Of a stretch of 64,000 bases of DNA, positions 8,397-17,689 are shown piece after piece. The DNA lies in contig DDEU01000034.1 of assembly GCA_002336815.1 (NCBI GenBank), positions 149,169-213,168 of the forward strand, given 5' to 3'. The notes under the pieces are model-generated. The model was not told the DNA's origin, did no database searches, and was given only the letters and a program-made list of their open reading frames with translations. The stretch is from Chitinophagaceae bacterium UBA1946. Lineage in GTDB: Bacteria; Bacteroidota; Bacteroidia; Chitinophagales; Chitinophagaceae. The position numbers were made by a program, and so were the translations under genes. The number at the start of each line of letters is the position of its first letter. Within the stretch, counting starts at the first letter, position 1.

Positions 8397-9352
8397 TGGC
8401 ATTGTTAAACGATATCTATCAACGTAATTTTAAAACACTCCGGGTAAGCCTGCTCAGCCGCTGTAACCTGAGTTGTGTATACTGTACTATGGGTGAGGAT
8501 GAGGTGAAAGAGAACAACCTGCACCAGCATCCTGCACCAGCTGCCGATCTTTTGCAGCAGATACAGCAATTACAACAGGTTCTTCATTTTGATACCGTGC
8601 GTTTAACGGGAGGCGAACCCCTGCTGTACCACGAATTAACAGAATTGATCAAAGGCATACACAACAGCGGCATTGAAACAATCAAACTCACCAGCAACGG
8701 GTTTTTACTGGAACGCATGGCGCACCCGATGAAAGCAGCCGGTCTGCGATCGATCAACATATCACTGGATGCTGTTGATGAAGACCTGTTCTTTTTAATG
8801 AGCAAACGCAACCAGGTGCAAAAAGTACTGAACGGTATTGATGCCGCCATTGATGCAGGCCTTCAGGTAAAGCTCAATGCCGTGATCATGAAAGGAATGA
8901 ACGAAACACAAATCATCCCTTTGCTTGATTTTGCGTTTGAACGAAATATCTCCGTCCGCTTTTTAGAGATCATGGCCATGGGTCATTTGCACGAGTCGGC
9001 CGGAAAATATTTGTTTACGCAGCAGGAAATTTTGCAGGAGATCAGTAAAAAATACCAGTTTGAAAAAGCAGCAAGAGCATATGCATCTACGGCTAATTAC
9101 TGGCAAACAACAGGCGGGCATACCTTCGGCATCATTGCCAATGAAAGCGAACCATTTTGCAGGGATTGCAACCGGCTCCGTTTAGACAGCAATGGCAATA
9201 TCTACGGATGCCTCAGCAGCAACCACCCGATCGCATTGAACCCCGGTGATAATGAAGCCGCATTAATCAGTAAATTGCAGCAGGCCATGAACCAGAAGCA
9301 ACAATTAAAATTTACCGGCAGTGAATTAAGCATGCTGCATATTGGAGGCTGA
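8396..9352 (+). CDS. moaA: GTP 3',8-cyclase MoaA (radical SAM)
   Basis: The first enzyme of molybdenum cofactor synthesis, converting GTP to 3',8-cyclo-GTP with S-adenosylmethionine, in the cytoplasm. It is 318 residues, close to the family norm. The radical-SAM cluster ligands are C23, C27 and C30 (SRCNLSCVYCT), the SAM-contact motif is TGGEPLL, and the second 4Fe-4S cluster is bound by C255, C258 and C272 (FCRDCNRLRL..IYGCL). It ends with the Gly-Gly tail (HIGG) needed for activity. Coupled to the upstream TSUP gene by a one-base overlap, and followed by moaD and moaE. MoaC, MoeA and MobA are not in the window. Confidence 0.95.
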   Translation: MALLNDIYQRNFKTLRVSLLSRCNLSCVYCTMGEDEVKENNLHQHPAPAADLLQQIQQLQQVLHFDTVRLTGGEPLLYHELTELIKGIHNSGIETIKLTSNGFLLERMAHPMKAAGLRSINISLDAVDEDLFFLMSKRNQVQKVLNGIDAAIDAGLQVKLNAVIMKGMNETQIIPLLDFAFERNISVRFLEIMAMGHLHESAGKYLFTQQEILQEISKKYQFEKAARAYASTANYWQTTGGHTFGIIANESEPFCRDCNRLRLDSNGNIYGCLSSNHPIALNPGDNEAALISKLQQAMNQKQQLKFTGSELSMLHIGG

Positions 9353-9486
9353 CCTTTATTAATGATGAGTTTTGAGTTTTAAATTAGTAGTTAGATGCAG
9401 GAGCAGGGTGTAGATTTTAATTTTTGAATAATTTTAAACAATTAAAGCGTCATGCCCGATTCACCATTGACCACTCACAACACCAG

Positions 9487-9720
9487 ATGAAAATTTACAC
9501 CTACGCCATACTAAAAGATTATTTTGACAAAGAGTTTGCTGTTGATGAAACGGTGAGCAATGTGGACGGGTTGTATCATTTTCTGGTACAGCGAAACCCG
9601 GCTGCAAAAGACATTTTGGCCGCCTGCCGTTTCGCTGTGAACGATCAATTTGTAGCAAATGATTTTACATTGAACAAGGAGGACCAGGTTCACATTATAC
9701 CACCCAGCAGCGGAGGATAA
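9487..9720 (+). CDS. moaD: Molybdopterin synthase small subunit MoaD
   Basis: A 77-residue ubiquitin-like sulfur carrier. I chose the ATG at 9487 (MKIYTYAILKDYFDKEF), not an in-frame ATG at 9424, because it gives the normal MoaD length and begins on the first beta strand. It ends in PPSSGG, the Gly-Gly tail whose thiocarboxylate gives sulfur to precursor Z. Features CRFAVNDQFV and NKEDQVHIIPPSSGG are typical. Three bases separate it from moaE, its partner in the heterotetrameric molybdopterin synthase. The 134-bp gap from moaA holds no gene. Confidence 0.92.
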   Translation: MKIYTYAILKDYFDKEFAVDETVSNVDGLYHFLVQRNPAAKDILAACRFAVNDQFVANDFTLNKEDQVHIIPPSSGG

Positions 9721-9723
9721 ATT

Positions 9724-10191
9724 ATGGAGCATCTATCAGCAACTACGATCAATATACAGGAACTATTTGCATCGGCCCATCACCCCAAAGCCGGCGCCAT
9801 CGTGCTGTTCTGCGGCGAAACGAGGGACAGCAGCCGGGGCAAAGCAGTAAGTCATCTTGAATATGAAGCACAGGAAAGCATGGCCAATAAAATGATCGCT
9901 GAAATTTTACAGCAGGCCATTGTCAAATGGAATTTGAACATGGCTGTTGCAGTGCACCGCACCGGCAAGGTTGCCGTTTCCGAAACGGCTGTTGTAGTGA
10001 TCACCGCTTCTCCGCACCGCAGCGAATCTTACGCTGCCAACCGCTTTATCATCGATAAAATAAAACATGAAGTACCGATCTGGAAATGCGAACATTTTAC
10101 TGATGGCAGTAAAGAATGGGGAGGCAATTGCAATTGCAGGGATATTACCGGCGATGCCAGTAAGCATGTGTATGAGTTTGAGGAAAAATAG
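9724..10191 (+). CDS. moaE: Molybdopterin synthase catalytic subunit MoaE
   Basis: A 155-residue large subunit that joins with MoaD to insert two dithiolene sulfurs into cyclic pyranopterin monophosphate. Family motifs: FCGETRDSSRGKAVSHLEYEA, VHRTGKV, ASPHRSESYAANRFIIDKIKHEVPIWKCEHF; the lysines in KHEVPIWK form the active site. Length is normal. It is the last gene of the moa run; a short A/T-rich hairpin at 10269-10293 lies between it and the convergent TolC-type gene. Confidence 0.95.
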   Translation: MEHLSATTINIQELFASAHHPKAGAIVLFCGETRDSSRGKAVSHLEYEAQESMANKMIAEILQQAIVKWNLNMAVAVHRTGKVAVSETAVVVITASPHRSESYAANRFIIDKIKHEVPIWKCEHFTDGSKEWGGNCNCRDITGDASKHVYEFEEK

Positions 10192-10268
10192 TTGTTGCCT
10201 GAACCAACCAGCAACAAGTTGCAAGGTTAAGAGGTTGAATTATTGATAAGTGATGAGCCGGTGATCTT

Positions 10269-10293
10269 ACAAAAACCACTTCCCCGTTTTTGT
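10269..10293. terminator. Possible bidirectional terminator between moaE and the TolC-type gene
   Basis: ACAAAAAC (10269-10276) pairs with GTTTTTGT (10286-10293) around a nine-base loop. The stem is A/T-rich; both strands offer a T-run inside the stem. Its place between two convergent genes is the main support. Confidence 0.35.
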
Positions 10294-10296
10294 CAT

Positions 10297-11712
10297 TTAG
10301 AGTTTACCCATATAAAATTCAAGTATCTTTTTCCGCAGCAGGTATTCATATTTGGCAATGATGATATTGGCATTCACCCGTTCTGCATTGTTCTTGGCAA
10401 TTAAATATTCCGGTGAATTGATCACGCCGTTCTCAAAACGCAGGGAGGCAATGCGGAGTGATTCTGCATAGGCATCAGCCTGTTCTTTTAACGCATTGTA
10501 ACGCCTGGCCGTTGCATTGATATTGATGTATGCCTGGTCAATGGACTGGCGCAATTGCCATTTCACGCTTTCGGCCACCAGCCTGCTGTTGAGCTCATCA
10601 TTCTTCGCCAGTTTGATGGCCGATCTTGTTCTCAATGCACTGAAGATGGGGATGTTTACAGACACGCCGAAACCGGTGGAGATATTATTCTTAAACTGGC
10701 TGGTATAGCTGATGGGTACACTTTTATATTCACTCGCCGGAACCAATACAGGTAATTTCACACCGCTATTATCGATATAGGCGGAAGTGGTATCGGTAAA
10801 CGAACGCACCAGTTTATTAACCCCTGCACTGCTTGAAAAATTGGTGTAAGCGCCGCCAAACAAAGATACCGTCGGGAATAAATTTGACCGGGCGGCTTTC
10901 ACTGCCGCAACGCTGCTGCCTACACGAAAATCAACGGCTTTAACGGCAGCCAGTTTTTGCAAAGCCTGCGAATAGATCTCGTCGGGAGTGGAAGGAAATT
11001 GTGCTATGTCCTCTGCCAACCCGGTTCTGTCAAATTGCAACTGGTCGCTGTACGGCACCATCATTAATTGCGTAAGCGCCAGCACTGCAGACTGGTAGTT
11101 ATTTTCTGCATTGATATAATTCACTTCATCGCCGGCATACTGCCCCTTAAGATCACTCACATTGCCGGGCGGCGCAGCGCCTTCATTACCGATGATGCTG
11201 ATCCTGTCGAATTGCTGTTTTGTTAGCTCGGTCTGCTGCTTCGCCAATGCCATTGCATCTTCGCCGCTCAATACCTGCAGGTATGCCAGTATCACCTGCA
11301 GCGTAAGTTCGTCTTTGCGTTGCTGCCATTCCATTTTAGCACCCGAAAAAGCCAGTTCATTTTGTTTGATGGTATTCTTTAACAAAAATCCGTTGAATAT
11401 CGGTATGGATGCCTGGGCGCTCACATCGCTCAGTTTTATCTGCTGGTTAATATAAGTATTGGTGAAATTATCAATACTGCGACCGTTGTTGATACTGTAA
11501 CTGTAAGACGACTGAACGCTGGGCAGGCGATTATTTTTTGCCTGCTGGTAACTGATAGCAGCGGCCTGCGATTGCAACTCTCTTTGTTTAACAGTGATGT
11601 TATTTTTCAGGGCCGTTTCAATGCATTCATTCAGCGTAAGCCTGGCAGTTTGCCCTTTGGCAAAAATGACTGCTGCCACCAATATTGCGATCAAAAAATA
11701 TTTCCGTTTCAT
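10297..11712 (-). CDS. TolC-type outer-membrane efflux protein
   Basis: A 471-residue outer-membrane factor. Signal peptide MKRKYFLIAILVAAVIFAKGQ is followed by LTLNECIETALKNN, the family's first helix, and later by two coiled-coil rich halves with internal repeats (SYQQAKNNRLPSVQSSYSYS, VKAARSNLFPTVSLFGGAYT). Such proteins form the outer-membrane tunnel of MacAB-TolC type exporters. It lies 105 bp downstream of the ABC ATPase at 11818 and so probably belongs to the transcript started by the sigma-54 promoter at 12563. It is the only TolC homologue in the window and is a natural exit channel for the permease array, which is inference from context. Confidence 0.9.
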   Translation of the reverse strand: MKRKYFLIAILVAAVIFAKGQTARLTLNECIETALKNNITVKQRELQSQAAAISYQQAKNNRLPSVQSSYSYSINNGRSIDNFTNTYINQQIKLSDVSAQASIPIFNGFLLKNTIKQNELAFSGAKMEWQQRKDELTLQVILAYLQVLSGEDAMALAKQQTELTKQQFDRISIIGNEGAAPPGNVSDLKGQYAGDEVNYINAENNYQSAVLALTQLMMVPYSDQLQFDRTGLAEDIAQFPSTPDEIYSQALQKLAAVKAVDFRVGSSVAAVKAARSNLFPTVSLFGGAYTNFSSSAGVNKLVRSFTDTTSAYIDNSGVKLPVLVPASEYKSVPISYTSQFKNNISTGFGVSVNIPIFSALRTRSAIKLAKNDELNSRLVAESVKWQLRQSIDQAYININATARRYNALKEQADAYAESLRIASLRFENGVINSPEYLIAKNNAERVNANIIIAKYEYLLRKKILEFYMGKL

Positions 11713-11817
11713 ACTAAATCGATTTCTATTTTCAACCAGTTTATTTTTCTGCAGGGTACATTATCATTACCCATGTTTGATTTTTTTTCCGAATCTCACA
11801 ATCAGCATTCACTATTT

Positions 11818-12483
11818 TCAGGATTCGATCCTTGCATCAAGCAAATTGATGATGCGTTTTCCATAGGCCGCATTCTTTTCTGAATGTGTTACCTGTATAA
11901 TGGTAACCCCATCCTCATCATTCAGTTGTTTGAACAGTTCCATGATCTCTTCACCCTGTTTTGAATTAAGGTTGCCGGTAGGTTCATCTGCCAGTATCAA
12001 TTTGGGTTTACCGATCAGGGCCCTTGCGATACCAACCAGTTGCTGCTGTCCGCCACTCAACTGCGTTGGAAACAGGTCTTTCTTTCCAACAATATTAAAA
12101 CGGTCGAGTATGTCAGCTACCATCGCCTTGCGCTCTGAGGCTTTTACATCTTTATACAATAATGGTGTTTCGATATTTTCATACACGGTGAGTTCATCGA
12201 TCAGGTGGTAGGCCTGGAATACAAAACCGATGTATTGTTTGTACAACTGGCTCCGTTGCTTTTCTTTCAGCTTGTGTACATTCTCATGAAAGAAATTGTA
12301 GGAACCTTCATCAAAACCATCCAGCATACCGATCACATTCAGCAATGTTGATTTGCCGGAACCTGACGGTCCCATGATGGAAACAAACTCCCCTTCTTTT
12401 ATTTCCAGGTTAATGTCTTTTAACAAAAAGACCCTGTTGGCCCCGTTATTGACCCACTTAAATATATGCTGCAGTTGAATCAT
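11818..12483 (-). CDS. MacB/LolD-type ABC ATPase with altered signature and D-loop (ATPase 1)
   Basis: A 221-residue ATPase of the MacB/LolD/FtsE class, powering FtsX-fold permeases. Walker A GPSGSGKS (38-45), Q-loop FVFQAY, signature LSGGQQQLV (142-150), Walker B LILADEPTG (162-170) and H-loop H200 are present. Compared with ATPase 2 at 45184 it aligns without gaps to residue 190, but the signature reads QQQLVGIAR instead of QQQRVAVAR, and the D-loop reads NLNS instead of NLDS. These changes could lower or alter hydrolysis. It is preceded by a sigma-54 type promoter (12563) and paired operators (12629), and followed by the TolC-type gene. It sits at the far end of the permease array. Confidence 0.92.
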   Translation of the reverse strand: MIQLQHIFKWVNNGANRVFLLKDINLEIKEGEFVSIMGPSGSGKSTLLNVIGMLDGFDEGSYNFFHENVHKLKEKQRSQLYKQYIGFVFQAYHLIDELTVYENIETPLLYKDVKASERKAMVADILDRFNIVGKKDLFPTQLSGGQQQLVGIARALIGKPKLILADEPTGNLNSKQGEEIMELFKQLNDEDGVTIIQVTHSEKNAAYGKRIINLLDARIES

Positions 12484-12562
12484 GTTGTACTGTTTTATTA
12501 CTGGTTGAAATTACAGATTGGCTTTTATACTTTAAATCCCTTTTTTACGCAGCAGATACTTT

Positions 12563-12577
12563 TCAACCACCATGCCA
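12563..12577 (-). promoter_or_regulatory. Sigma-54 type promoter for ATPase 1 and TolC-type genes
   Basis: Minus strand reads TGGCATG-N4-TTGA against the sigma-54 consensus TGGCACG-N4-TTGC. The expected start would be near 12551, giving a leader of about 68 nt. Operators lie 51 bp upstream, the same distance as at three other promoters of this locus. Confidence 0.65.
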
Positions 12578-12628
12578 CACCTGGAATGCTCTGCCAGCAA
12601 GGCTTTCATAACAGGGGCAAACAGAAAG

Positions 12629-12665
12629 TGTACGAAAACGGACAGTTTTTGTTTGATAGCGAACA
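12629..12665 (-). promoter_or_regulatory. Paired operator (activator) sites upstream of ATPase 1
   Basis: Two 16-bp imperfect palindromes on the plus strand: TGTACGAAAACGGACA (12629-12644) and TGTTTGATAGCGAACA (12650-12665), starts 21 bp apart. They fit TGTnYG-N4-CGnACA. The same pair, with near-identical first site, precedes permease copy 7. The likely binder is the NtrC-type regulator encoded at 48236. Confidence 0.65.
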
Positions 12666-12792
12666 GTAACGGTCGCTCCGGCTATCCTTGAACAAAGGGA
12701 AAGGGATGGTAAAGCATCTCCGGCTGAATCTTTGCAGCTCAGTGTGCACCGGGTGAACAGGAAGCGTTGTTTGTTGAGCAGCCGGCTGATTA

Positions 12793-15198
12793 TTACTCCG
12801 TACGCAATGCCTTTACGGGGTTTGAAAAAGCAGCCTTTAGTGTTTGCAGACCGATCAGCATTAACGTAACGGTGCCTAAAATGAGCATGGCGAGCAGGAA
12901 GGGTTGTGCAGAGATGCTGATATGGTATGCATAATTGTTGAGCCATTTGTTCATCACCAGGTAAGCCATCGGGAAAGCGATCAATGCAGCACCCATGATG
13001 ATGAGGATAAATTCTTTTACAAACAACAACACGATTCCCTGCACGGAAGCGCCCAGCACCTTCCTGATGCCGATCTCTTTGATCCGTTTGTGAATATTTA
13101 AAGAAACCAATCCCAGTACGCCCAGCAGTACAATGATCAATGACAGGATGGTGGCGGCATAAGCGGCTTTTTGCAATTGTATCTCCGTGGCATATAATTT
13201 CTTTAGTGTATCATCCATAAAATTGTACTCGAAAGAACTGCCCGGCATTAACTGGCTCCATTTTTTTTGAATGGCATCAACAGAGGATACTATATTGCCC
13301 GGCTTTAATTTGAATGAAAGATAGCGGTAAGTGATGGCAGTATTCACATTAAAAAAAACAACAGGACTCATTGCAGTCTGCATCGAAAAAAAATGAAAAT
13401 CGTTCACTACTCCTTTTATGGTAAAGAACGTTGGGTCGCCGGGTATACGCACCAGTTTACCGATAGCGTCACCACTGTTTTTGAATCCCAGGGCCTGGAT
13501 GGCTTTTTCATTCAGTATAACCTTGCCTGAATCCAGGCCTGCGCCGTCAAAAAAAGCACCATCGCTCAATGGGATCCCATAGGTTTTCAAATAATTTTCA
13601 TCGGTCACCAGGGCCTGCATTGGTACAGCAGCAGCAGAATCTGTACCGGCTTTGTATACGGGCGGTTCACCCCCATTCATGCCATTGGGAATCTCGTACG
13701 AAAGGCTCACATTGCTCACCTCCGGCATGGCAGCAAATTCATTTCGGATGGTTTGCATTTTTCTTACACCTTCCGGGCTCCAGTCTCTCGGCACCTGGGA
13801 TGACACCACGTACTCTTTATCGTAACCAAGGCGCTGGCTGAAAAAATAGCTCACCTGTTGTGTAACGATCGCTGCACAGATCAACACAATAAAAGCAGTT
13901 GCAAACTGGAAACCAACCAGCGACTTGCGCAACAGGATATTTTCTTTTACCGTTTTGATCTTTCCCTTCAATGAATTCACCGTATTAACAGATGACAGCA
14001 CAAATGCAGGATAGGCGCCCGCCAGTAAACCAACTATTATAACCAGGGCCGCAAGAAGCAACAAACAATACAAAGGGAAAGCTGCCAGCGAAGGAATCTC
14101 CTTTCCTACCACAGCGGCAAACGAAGGACTTGCCAGCGGATAAGCCATCAGTGACAATATCGCTGCGATCATTACCAGTATAAACGACTCGGATAAAAAC
14201 TGGATGATCAACTGTTTTTTCAATCCTCCCAACACTTTCCTCACCCCGATCTCCCGCATGCGGTTGCCTGCACTGCTGATGGCGATATTGATAAAATTTA
14301 CAACGGCCATTAATAAAATAAACAGTGCAACAAATGATAAAGTGTACAGCATTCTTTTCACCAATCCATTGTCCTTGTTGATGTAATACCCCGTTAAAGG
14401 CAACAGGTGAATTTTTAAATTTTCCCTGATGGCATTGCTTGCATGGGTTTGTATCAACCGGCTCATTGCTTTCTCTACACTGGCAACGCTGGCCCCTTCT
14501 TTTAATTCGATGTAGGAAGGAATAGATGTATTGCTCCAGTTTTCAAGGTCCGTTCTTCCGAAATAGGTGTAGGTATTGGTGGGAATGAAAATCGTATTGT
14601 TGTTGTTCTCATTTAAATTGGTGACAGAATTTTTCGGTATGGTTTTCAACACACCTGTAACAGCAAAATCTTTTTTGCCACCATTAAAACTTTGTATGGT
14701 AATTGTTTGGCCCGTTGGATCTTTTTTGCCGAAATATTTGATGGCAGTTGCCTCGGTGATCACGGCGGAATAAGGTTCTTTCAATGCCGTGGCTGGATTG
14801 CCGTACAGCAATTGAAAACCGTACATCGACAACAGGGTGCTGTCGCCAAGCTGGATGCCTTCCCTAAAACTTTTATCGCCCTTTGAAACGCCGGAGGTGA
14901 TACCATCCCAGCGATAATAATTTGCTACAAGGCCGGGATATTCTTCTTTGAGTCTCCTGGCAACCGGCCCAAGGGTGGTAACCGCATAATTCACATCCTG
15001 TCCCTTCCATTCGCTCTGCAAAAAATATTGCTGCCCGGCATGCCGCAGGTTTTTATTTACCTGCATTTCACTCCATACATAGGCCCCGATCAGCAACACG
15101 AATGTGATGCCTGCAAACAATCCTGCAATATTCACAGTTGAATAAAACGGATGCCTGATGATATTGCGCCAGGCGAGTTTGAAATAGTTCTTTAACAT
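12793..15198 (-). CDS. MacB-type fused 8-TM permease, array copy 1
   Basis: 801 residues. Architecture: TM1 (about 22-41), first MacB periplasmic core domain (about 45-280), TM2-4 (about 286-306, 336-354, 374-394), TM5 (about 428-446), second periplasmic domain, TM6-8 (about 682-785). The two coupling motifs that contact the ATPase are REIGVRKVLGG (315-325) and KEIGIRKVLGA (707-717). As in all copies the chain equals two MacB halves fused, so one polypeptide could replace a MacB dimer. The first motif begins with R instead of K and the first-half helix reads NFINIAISSA rather than NFMNLSTAR, making this one of the more divergent copies. Last gene of the array in transcription order; 309 bp separate it from ATPase 1. 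Ends NPVKALRTE. Confidence 0.93.
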   Translation of the reverse strand: MLKNYFKLAWRNIIRHPFYSTVNIAGLFAGITFVLLIGAYVWSEMQVNKNLRHAGQQYFLQSEWKGQDVNYAVTTLGPVARRLKEEYPGLVANYYRWDGITSGVSKGDKSFREGIQLGDSTLLSMYGFQLLYGNPATALKEPYSAVITEATAIKYFGKKDPTGQTITIQSFNGGKKDFAVTGVLKTIPKNSVTNLNENNNNTIFIPTNTYTYFGRTDLENWSNTSIPSYIELKEGASVASVEKAMSRLIQTHASNAIRENLKIHLLPLTGYYINKDNGLVKRMLYTLSFVALFILLMAVVNFINIAISSAGNRMREIGVRKVLGGLKKQLIIQFLSESFILVMIAAILSLMAYPLASPSFAAVVGKEIPSLAAFPLYCLLLLAALVIIVGLLAGAYPAFVLSSVNTVNSLKGKIKTVKENILLRKSLVGFQFATAFIVLICAAIVTQQVSYFFSQRLGYDKEYVVSSQVPRDWSPEGVRKMQTIRNEFAAMPEVSNVSLSYEIPNGMNGGEPPVYKAGTDSAAAVPMQALVTDENYLKTYGIPLSDGAFFDGAGLDSGKVILNEKAIQALGFKNSGDAIGKLVRIPGDPTFFTIKGVVNDFHFFSMQTAMSPVVFFNVNTAITYRYLSFKLKPGNIVSSVDAIQKKWSQLMPGSSFEYNFMDDTLKKLYATEIQLQKAAYAATILSLIIVLLGVLGLVSLNIHKRIKEIGIRKVLGASVQGIVLLFVKEFILIIMGAALIAFPMAYLVMNKWLNNYAYHISISAQPFLLAMLILGTVTLMLIGLQTLKAAFSNPVKALRTE

Positions 15199-15206
15199 AA
15201 GTATAG

Positions 15207-15298
15207 AAATTCAAAAGTGAAAAGTTAAAAATCAAAAAAGAGAAGCTTTAAGCTAACGGACTCCATTATTTTCAATTTTAATTTTTGACTGTCGATTT
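15207..15298. repeat. A/T-rich inverted repeat between array copies 1 and 2
   Basis: A plus-strand arm rich in AAAAGT/AAAAATC (15212-15240) faces an arm rich in TTTTAATTTTTGACT (15270-15298). Related arms lie between copies 2-3, 3-4 and 10-11, so this spacer was probably copied along with the genes. On the coding strand it would form a long A/T hairpin in the mRNA. Confidence 0.5.
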
Positions 15299-17683
15299 TT
15301 ATTCTGTTCTTAAACTTTTAACCGGGTTGGCAATGGCTGCCCTGATTGCCTGGAAACTCACTGTGATCAATGTGATCACCATTGACAGCAGCACTACCGA
15401 AATAAAAATGCCCAACCCAATAGTTGTTTTGTAGTCGTAACTTTTTAACCACTGGTTCATACAATACCAGGCAACCGGAATAGCGATCGCACAAGCGGTG
15501 AGTACCAATATCACAAAATCCCTGGAAAGCAATTGCCATAAATTAATTACGCTTGCACCCAGCACTTTTCGTACGCCGATCTCTTTGATGCGTTGCTCTG
15601 CAGTAAAGGAAGCCAATCCATATAACCCGAGACAGGAAATAAAAACAGCCAGTATCGCTACCATTGCTGCCAGGTTGCCTACCAATTCTTCGTAGTTGAA
15701 TTTTTTGGCATACTCCTCATCAGCAAACTGGTATTCAAAGGGAAACGCAGGATTGTATTTATCAAAAGAAGGTTTCATCATGCTGAGCGCCTTTGAAGCT
15801 GACATGCCTGGATTCATCCTTATATTCAAACAGTTTACCCAGTTTTTATCAAATATGACCGTTAATGGAGAAATCGGACGAAAAGGAGATTCCATCTGGA
15901 TATCCGGTATTACCCCAATTACAACCATCGGCTTATTATTCCATTTCAGCATTTCACCAACGGGATGCTGAAGCCCCATTCGTTTAACTGCTGCCTGGTT
16001 TAAAAGCACCGCATTTGAATCTGTAAACTCCCTGGAAAAATCCCTGCCGTCAATCAATTTAATTCCCATTGTTTTAGTGTAATCATAATCGGTAGCAATG
16101 GTGGAAAAGATAACCGACTTTTCATTGGGTTGACTGTTCTTCCATTCCCACCCGTTGTTATTACTGTAGAGCTGAGATGGCGGAGAATTACTTTTGCATA
16201 CCGAAACTACAGCGCCTGAACTCAATAATTCCAGCCGCAGGGCTTCATAATTTTTATCAATGTCAGCAGACCAGTTCACAGAGATCAATCCGTTGTTGTT
16301 AAAACCGATAGGCCGGTTTTTTCCATATTGTATCTGCTGATAAATCACAATGGTTCCAATCATTAGGATCACCGAACTGGCAAACTGCACTACCACTAAT
16401 ATCTTACGTGGCAAAGAACTGCTTTTACCTGCTTTTAAATTTCCTTTCAATACACGAACAGGATTAAAAGAGGATAAATAAAATGCAGGATAACTGCCGG
16501 CCAGTAAACCGGTAAGTGCTGTAAATGCAATCATAATGCCCCAAAAAAATGGATTGGCTATTTGCAAACTCATAGACTTCTCCGTAAGATTATTGAAGAA
16601 GGGTAATGCAATTGCTACCAGCAGTAAAGCCAGCAAAAATGCCATTGATGCAATCAGCATGGATTCACTCAAAAATTGCCGGATCAGTTGATTTCTTCCT
16701 GACCCAACCGCTTTTCGAACGCCTACTTCTTTTGCTCTCTTTTCAGACCGGGCGGTACTCAGGTTCATAAAATTGATACAGGCAATCAGCAGCACAACAA
16801 ACCCCAGTATGCCAAACATTCTTACGTACTTAATAAAGCCACCTGTATTTTTGCCGCCCTCAAACTCGCTGTACAGGCGCCATTTCGCCATGGGGTGAAT
16901 AAATACCTCCGGCTGAATGAGCTTTGAATCATTGTCATCGGTAAAATGAGTGACCACCAGGTCTTTAATTTTTGCATTTACAGTTTCAACGCTTGCATTG
17001 TCATTTAACTGCACATACACGGGCCATGAATTATTTCTCCAATTGGTTTTATGGTGTTCTTTCACCCATGGATAAATACTTTCCTGCAAGTGGAAAGGAA
17101 TTAAATAATTAAAACTGAGGGAACTGTTTCTAGGTTGTTTGGCAACCACTGCGGTAACTTTCAGGTTGGTGGTATTGTCCATCTTTACTGTTTTACCAAC
17201 AGGGTTTTCATCTCCAAAAAGAATGTGGGCTGTTTCATCTGTCAATACAATGGAATAAGGATCATGCAAAGGTTTTTTATCTCCGCTCAAAATATTTATG
17301 GAAAACATATCGATGGCATCCTCCCCAATAAAATGACCTTCTTTATTGATCTTTTTCTCGCCGTAGATCAATGAATGCTGCTGGCCCCAGTCGCACATGG
17401 CCACTGCTTTCAGGTCAGGATATTTACTCTTTAACTCTTCTCCTGCCGGGTAAGGCATCGCCTGTTGCGAACCACGCTTTCCGTCAAAAGTCTGGTGCAT
17501 CATTACCTGGTAAAGTGCATCATAATTTTTGAAATGCCTGTTTGCCGACACTTCATCGTATATCCAAAGCCCGATGATCATTGCTACAGCCATGCCTGAG
17601 GCAAGACCAACCACATTGAGCAAAGAATACACTTTATTTTTTACCAGGTTGCGCCAGGCGAGTTTGAAATAATTTTTTATCAT
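15299..17683 (-). CDS. MacB-type fused 8-TM permease, array copy 2
   Basis: 794 residues from the ATG at 17683; an in-frame ATG at 17713 would only add leader-derived residues (MPFYFLIFYV) before the conserved MIKNYFKLAWRNL start. Coupling motifs: KEVGVRKAVGSG (318-329) and KEIGVRKVLGAS (700-711). First periplasmic domain carries AVVAKQPRNSSLSFNYLIPF, a variant of the family's VTGVxxDxPxNSxxxFD. The stretch AKWRLYSEFEGGKNTGGFIKYVRMFG is shared with copy 13 (SRWRLYSNFVNGKEDGGLIDFVK), so copies 2 and 13 are close relatives despite lying at opposite ends of the array. Ends NPVKSLRTE. Spacers of about 100 bp with A/T inverted repeats lie on both sides. Confidence 0.94.
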   Translation of the reverse strand: MIKNYFKLAWRNLVKNKVYSLLNVVGLASGMAVAMIIGLWIYDEVSANRHFKNYDALYQVMMHQTFDGKRGSQQAMPYPAGEELKSKYPDLKAVAMCDWGQQHSLIYGEKKINKEGHFIGEDAIDMFSINILSGDKKPLHDPYSIVLTDETAHILFGDENPVGKTVKMDNTTNLKVTAVVAKQPRNSSLSFNYLIPFHLQESIYPWVKEHHKTNWRNNSWPVYVQLNDNASVETVNAKIKDLVVTHFTDDNDSKLIQPEVFIHPMAKWRLYSEFEGGKNTGGFIKYVRMFGILGFVVLLIACINFMNLSTARSEKRAKEVGVRKAVGSGRNQLIRQFLSESMLIASMAFLLALLLVAIALPFFNNLTEKSMSLQIANPFFWGIMIAFTALTGLLAGSYPAFYLSSFNPVRVLKGNLKAGKSSSLPRKILVVVQFASSVILMIGTIVIYQQIQYGKNRPIGFNNNGLISVNWSADIDKNYEALRLELLSSGAVVSVCKSNSPPSQLYSNNNGWEWKNSQPNEKSVIFSTIATDYDYTKTMGIKLIDGRDFSREFTDSNAVLLNQAAVKRMGLQHPVGEMLKWNNKPMVVIGVIPDIQMESPFRPISPLTVIFDKNWVNCLNIRMNPGMSASKALSMMKPSFDKYNPAFPFEYQFADEEYAKKFNYEELVGNLAAMVAILAVFISCLGLYGLASFTAEQRIKEIGVRKVLGASVINLWQLLSRDFVILVLTACAIAIPVAWYCMNQWLKSYDYKTTIGLGIFISVVLLSMVITLITVSFQAIRAAIANPVKSLRTE

Positions 17684-17689
17684 AACATA

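Noticed and set aside
12563..12946. 127-codon minus-strand frame at the end of permease copy 1
   Set aside because: It overlaps the conserved C-terminus of copy 1 and the promoter of ATPase 1; no protein features.
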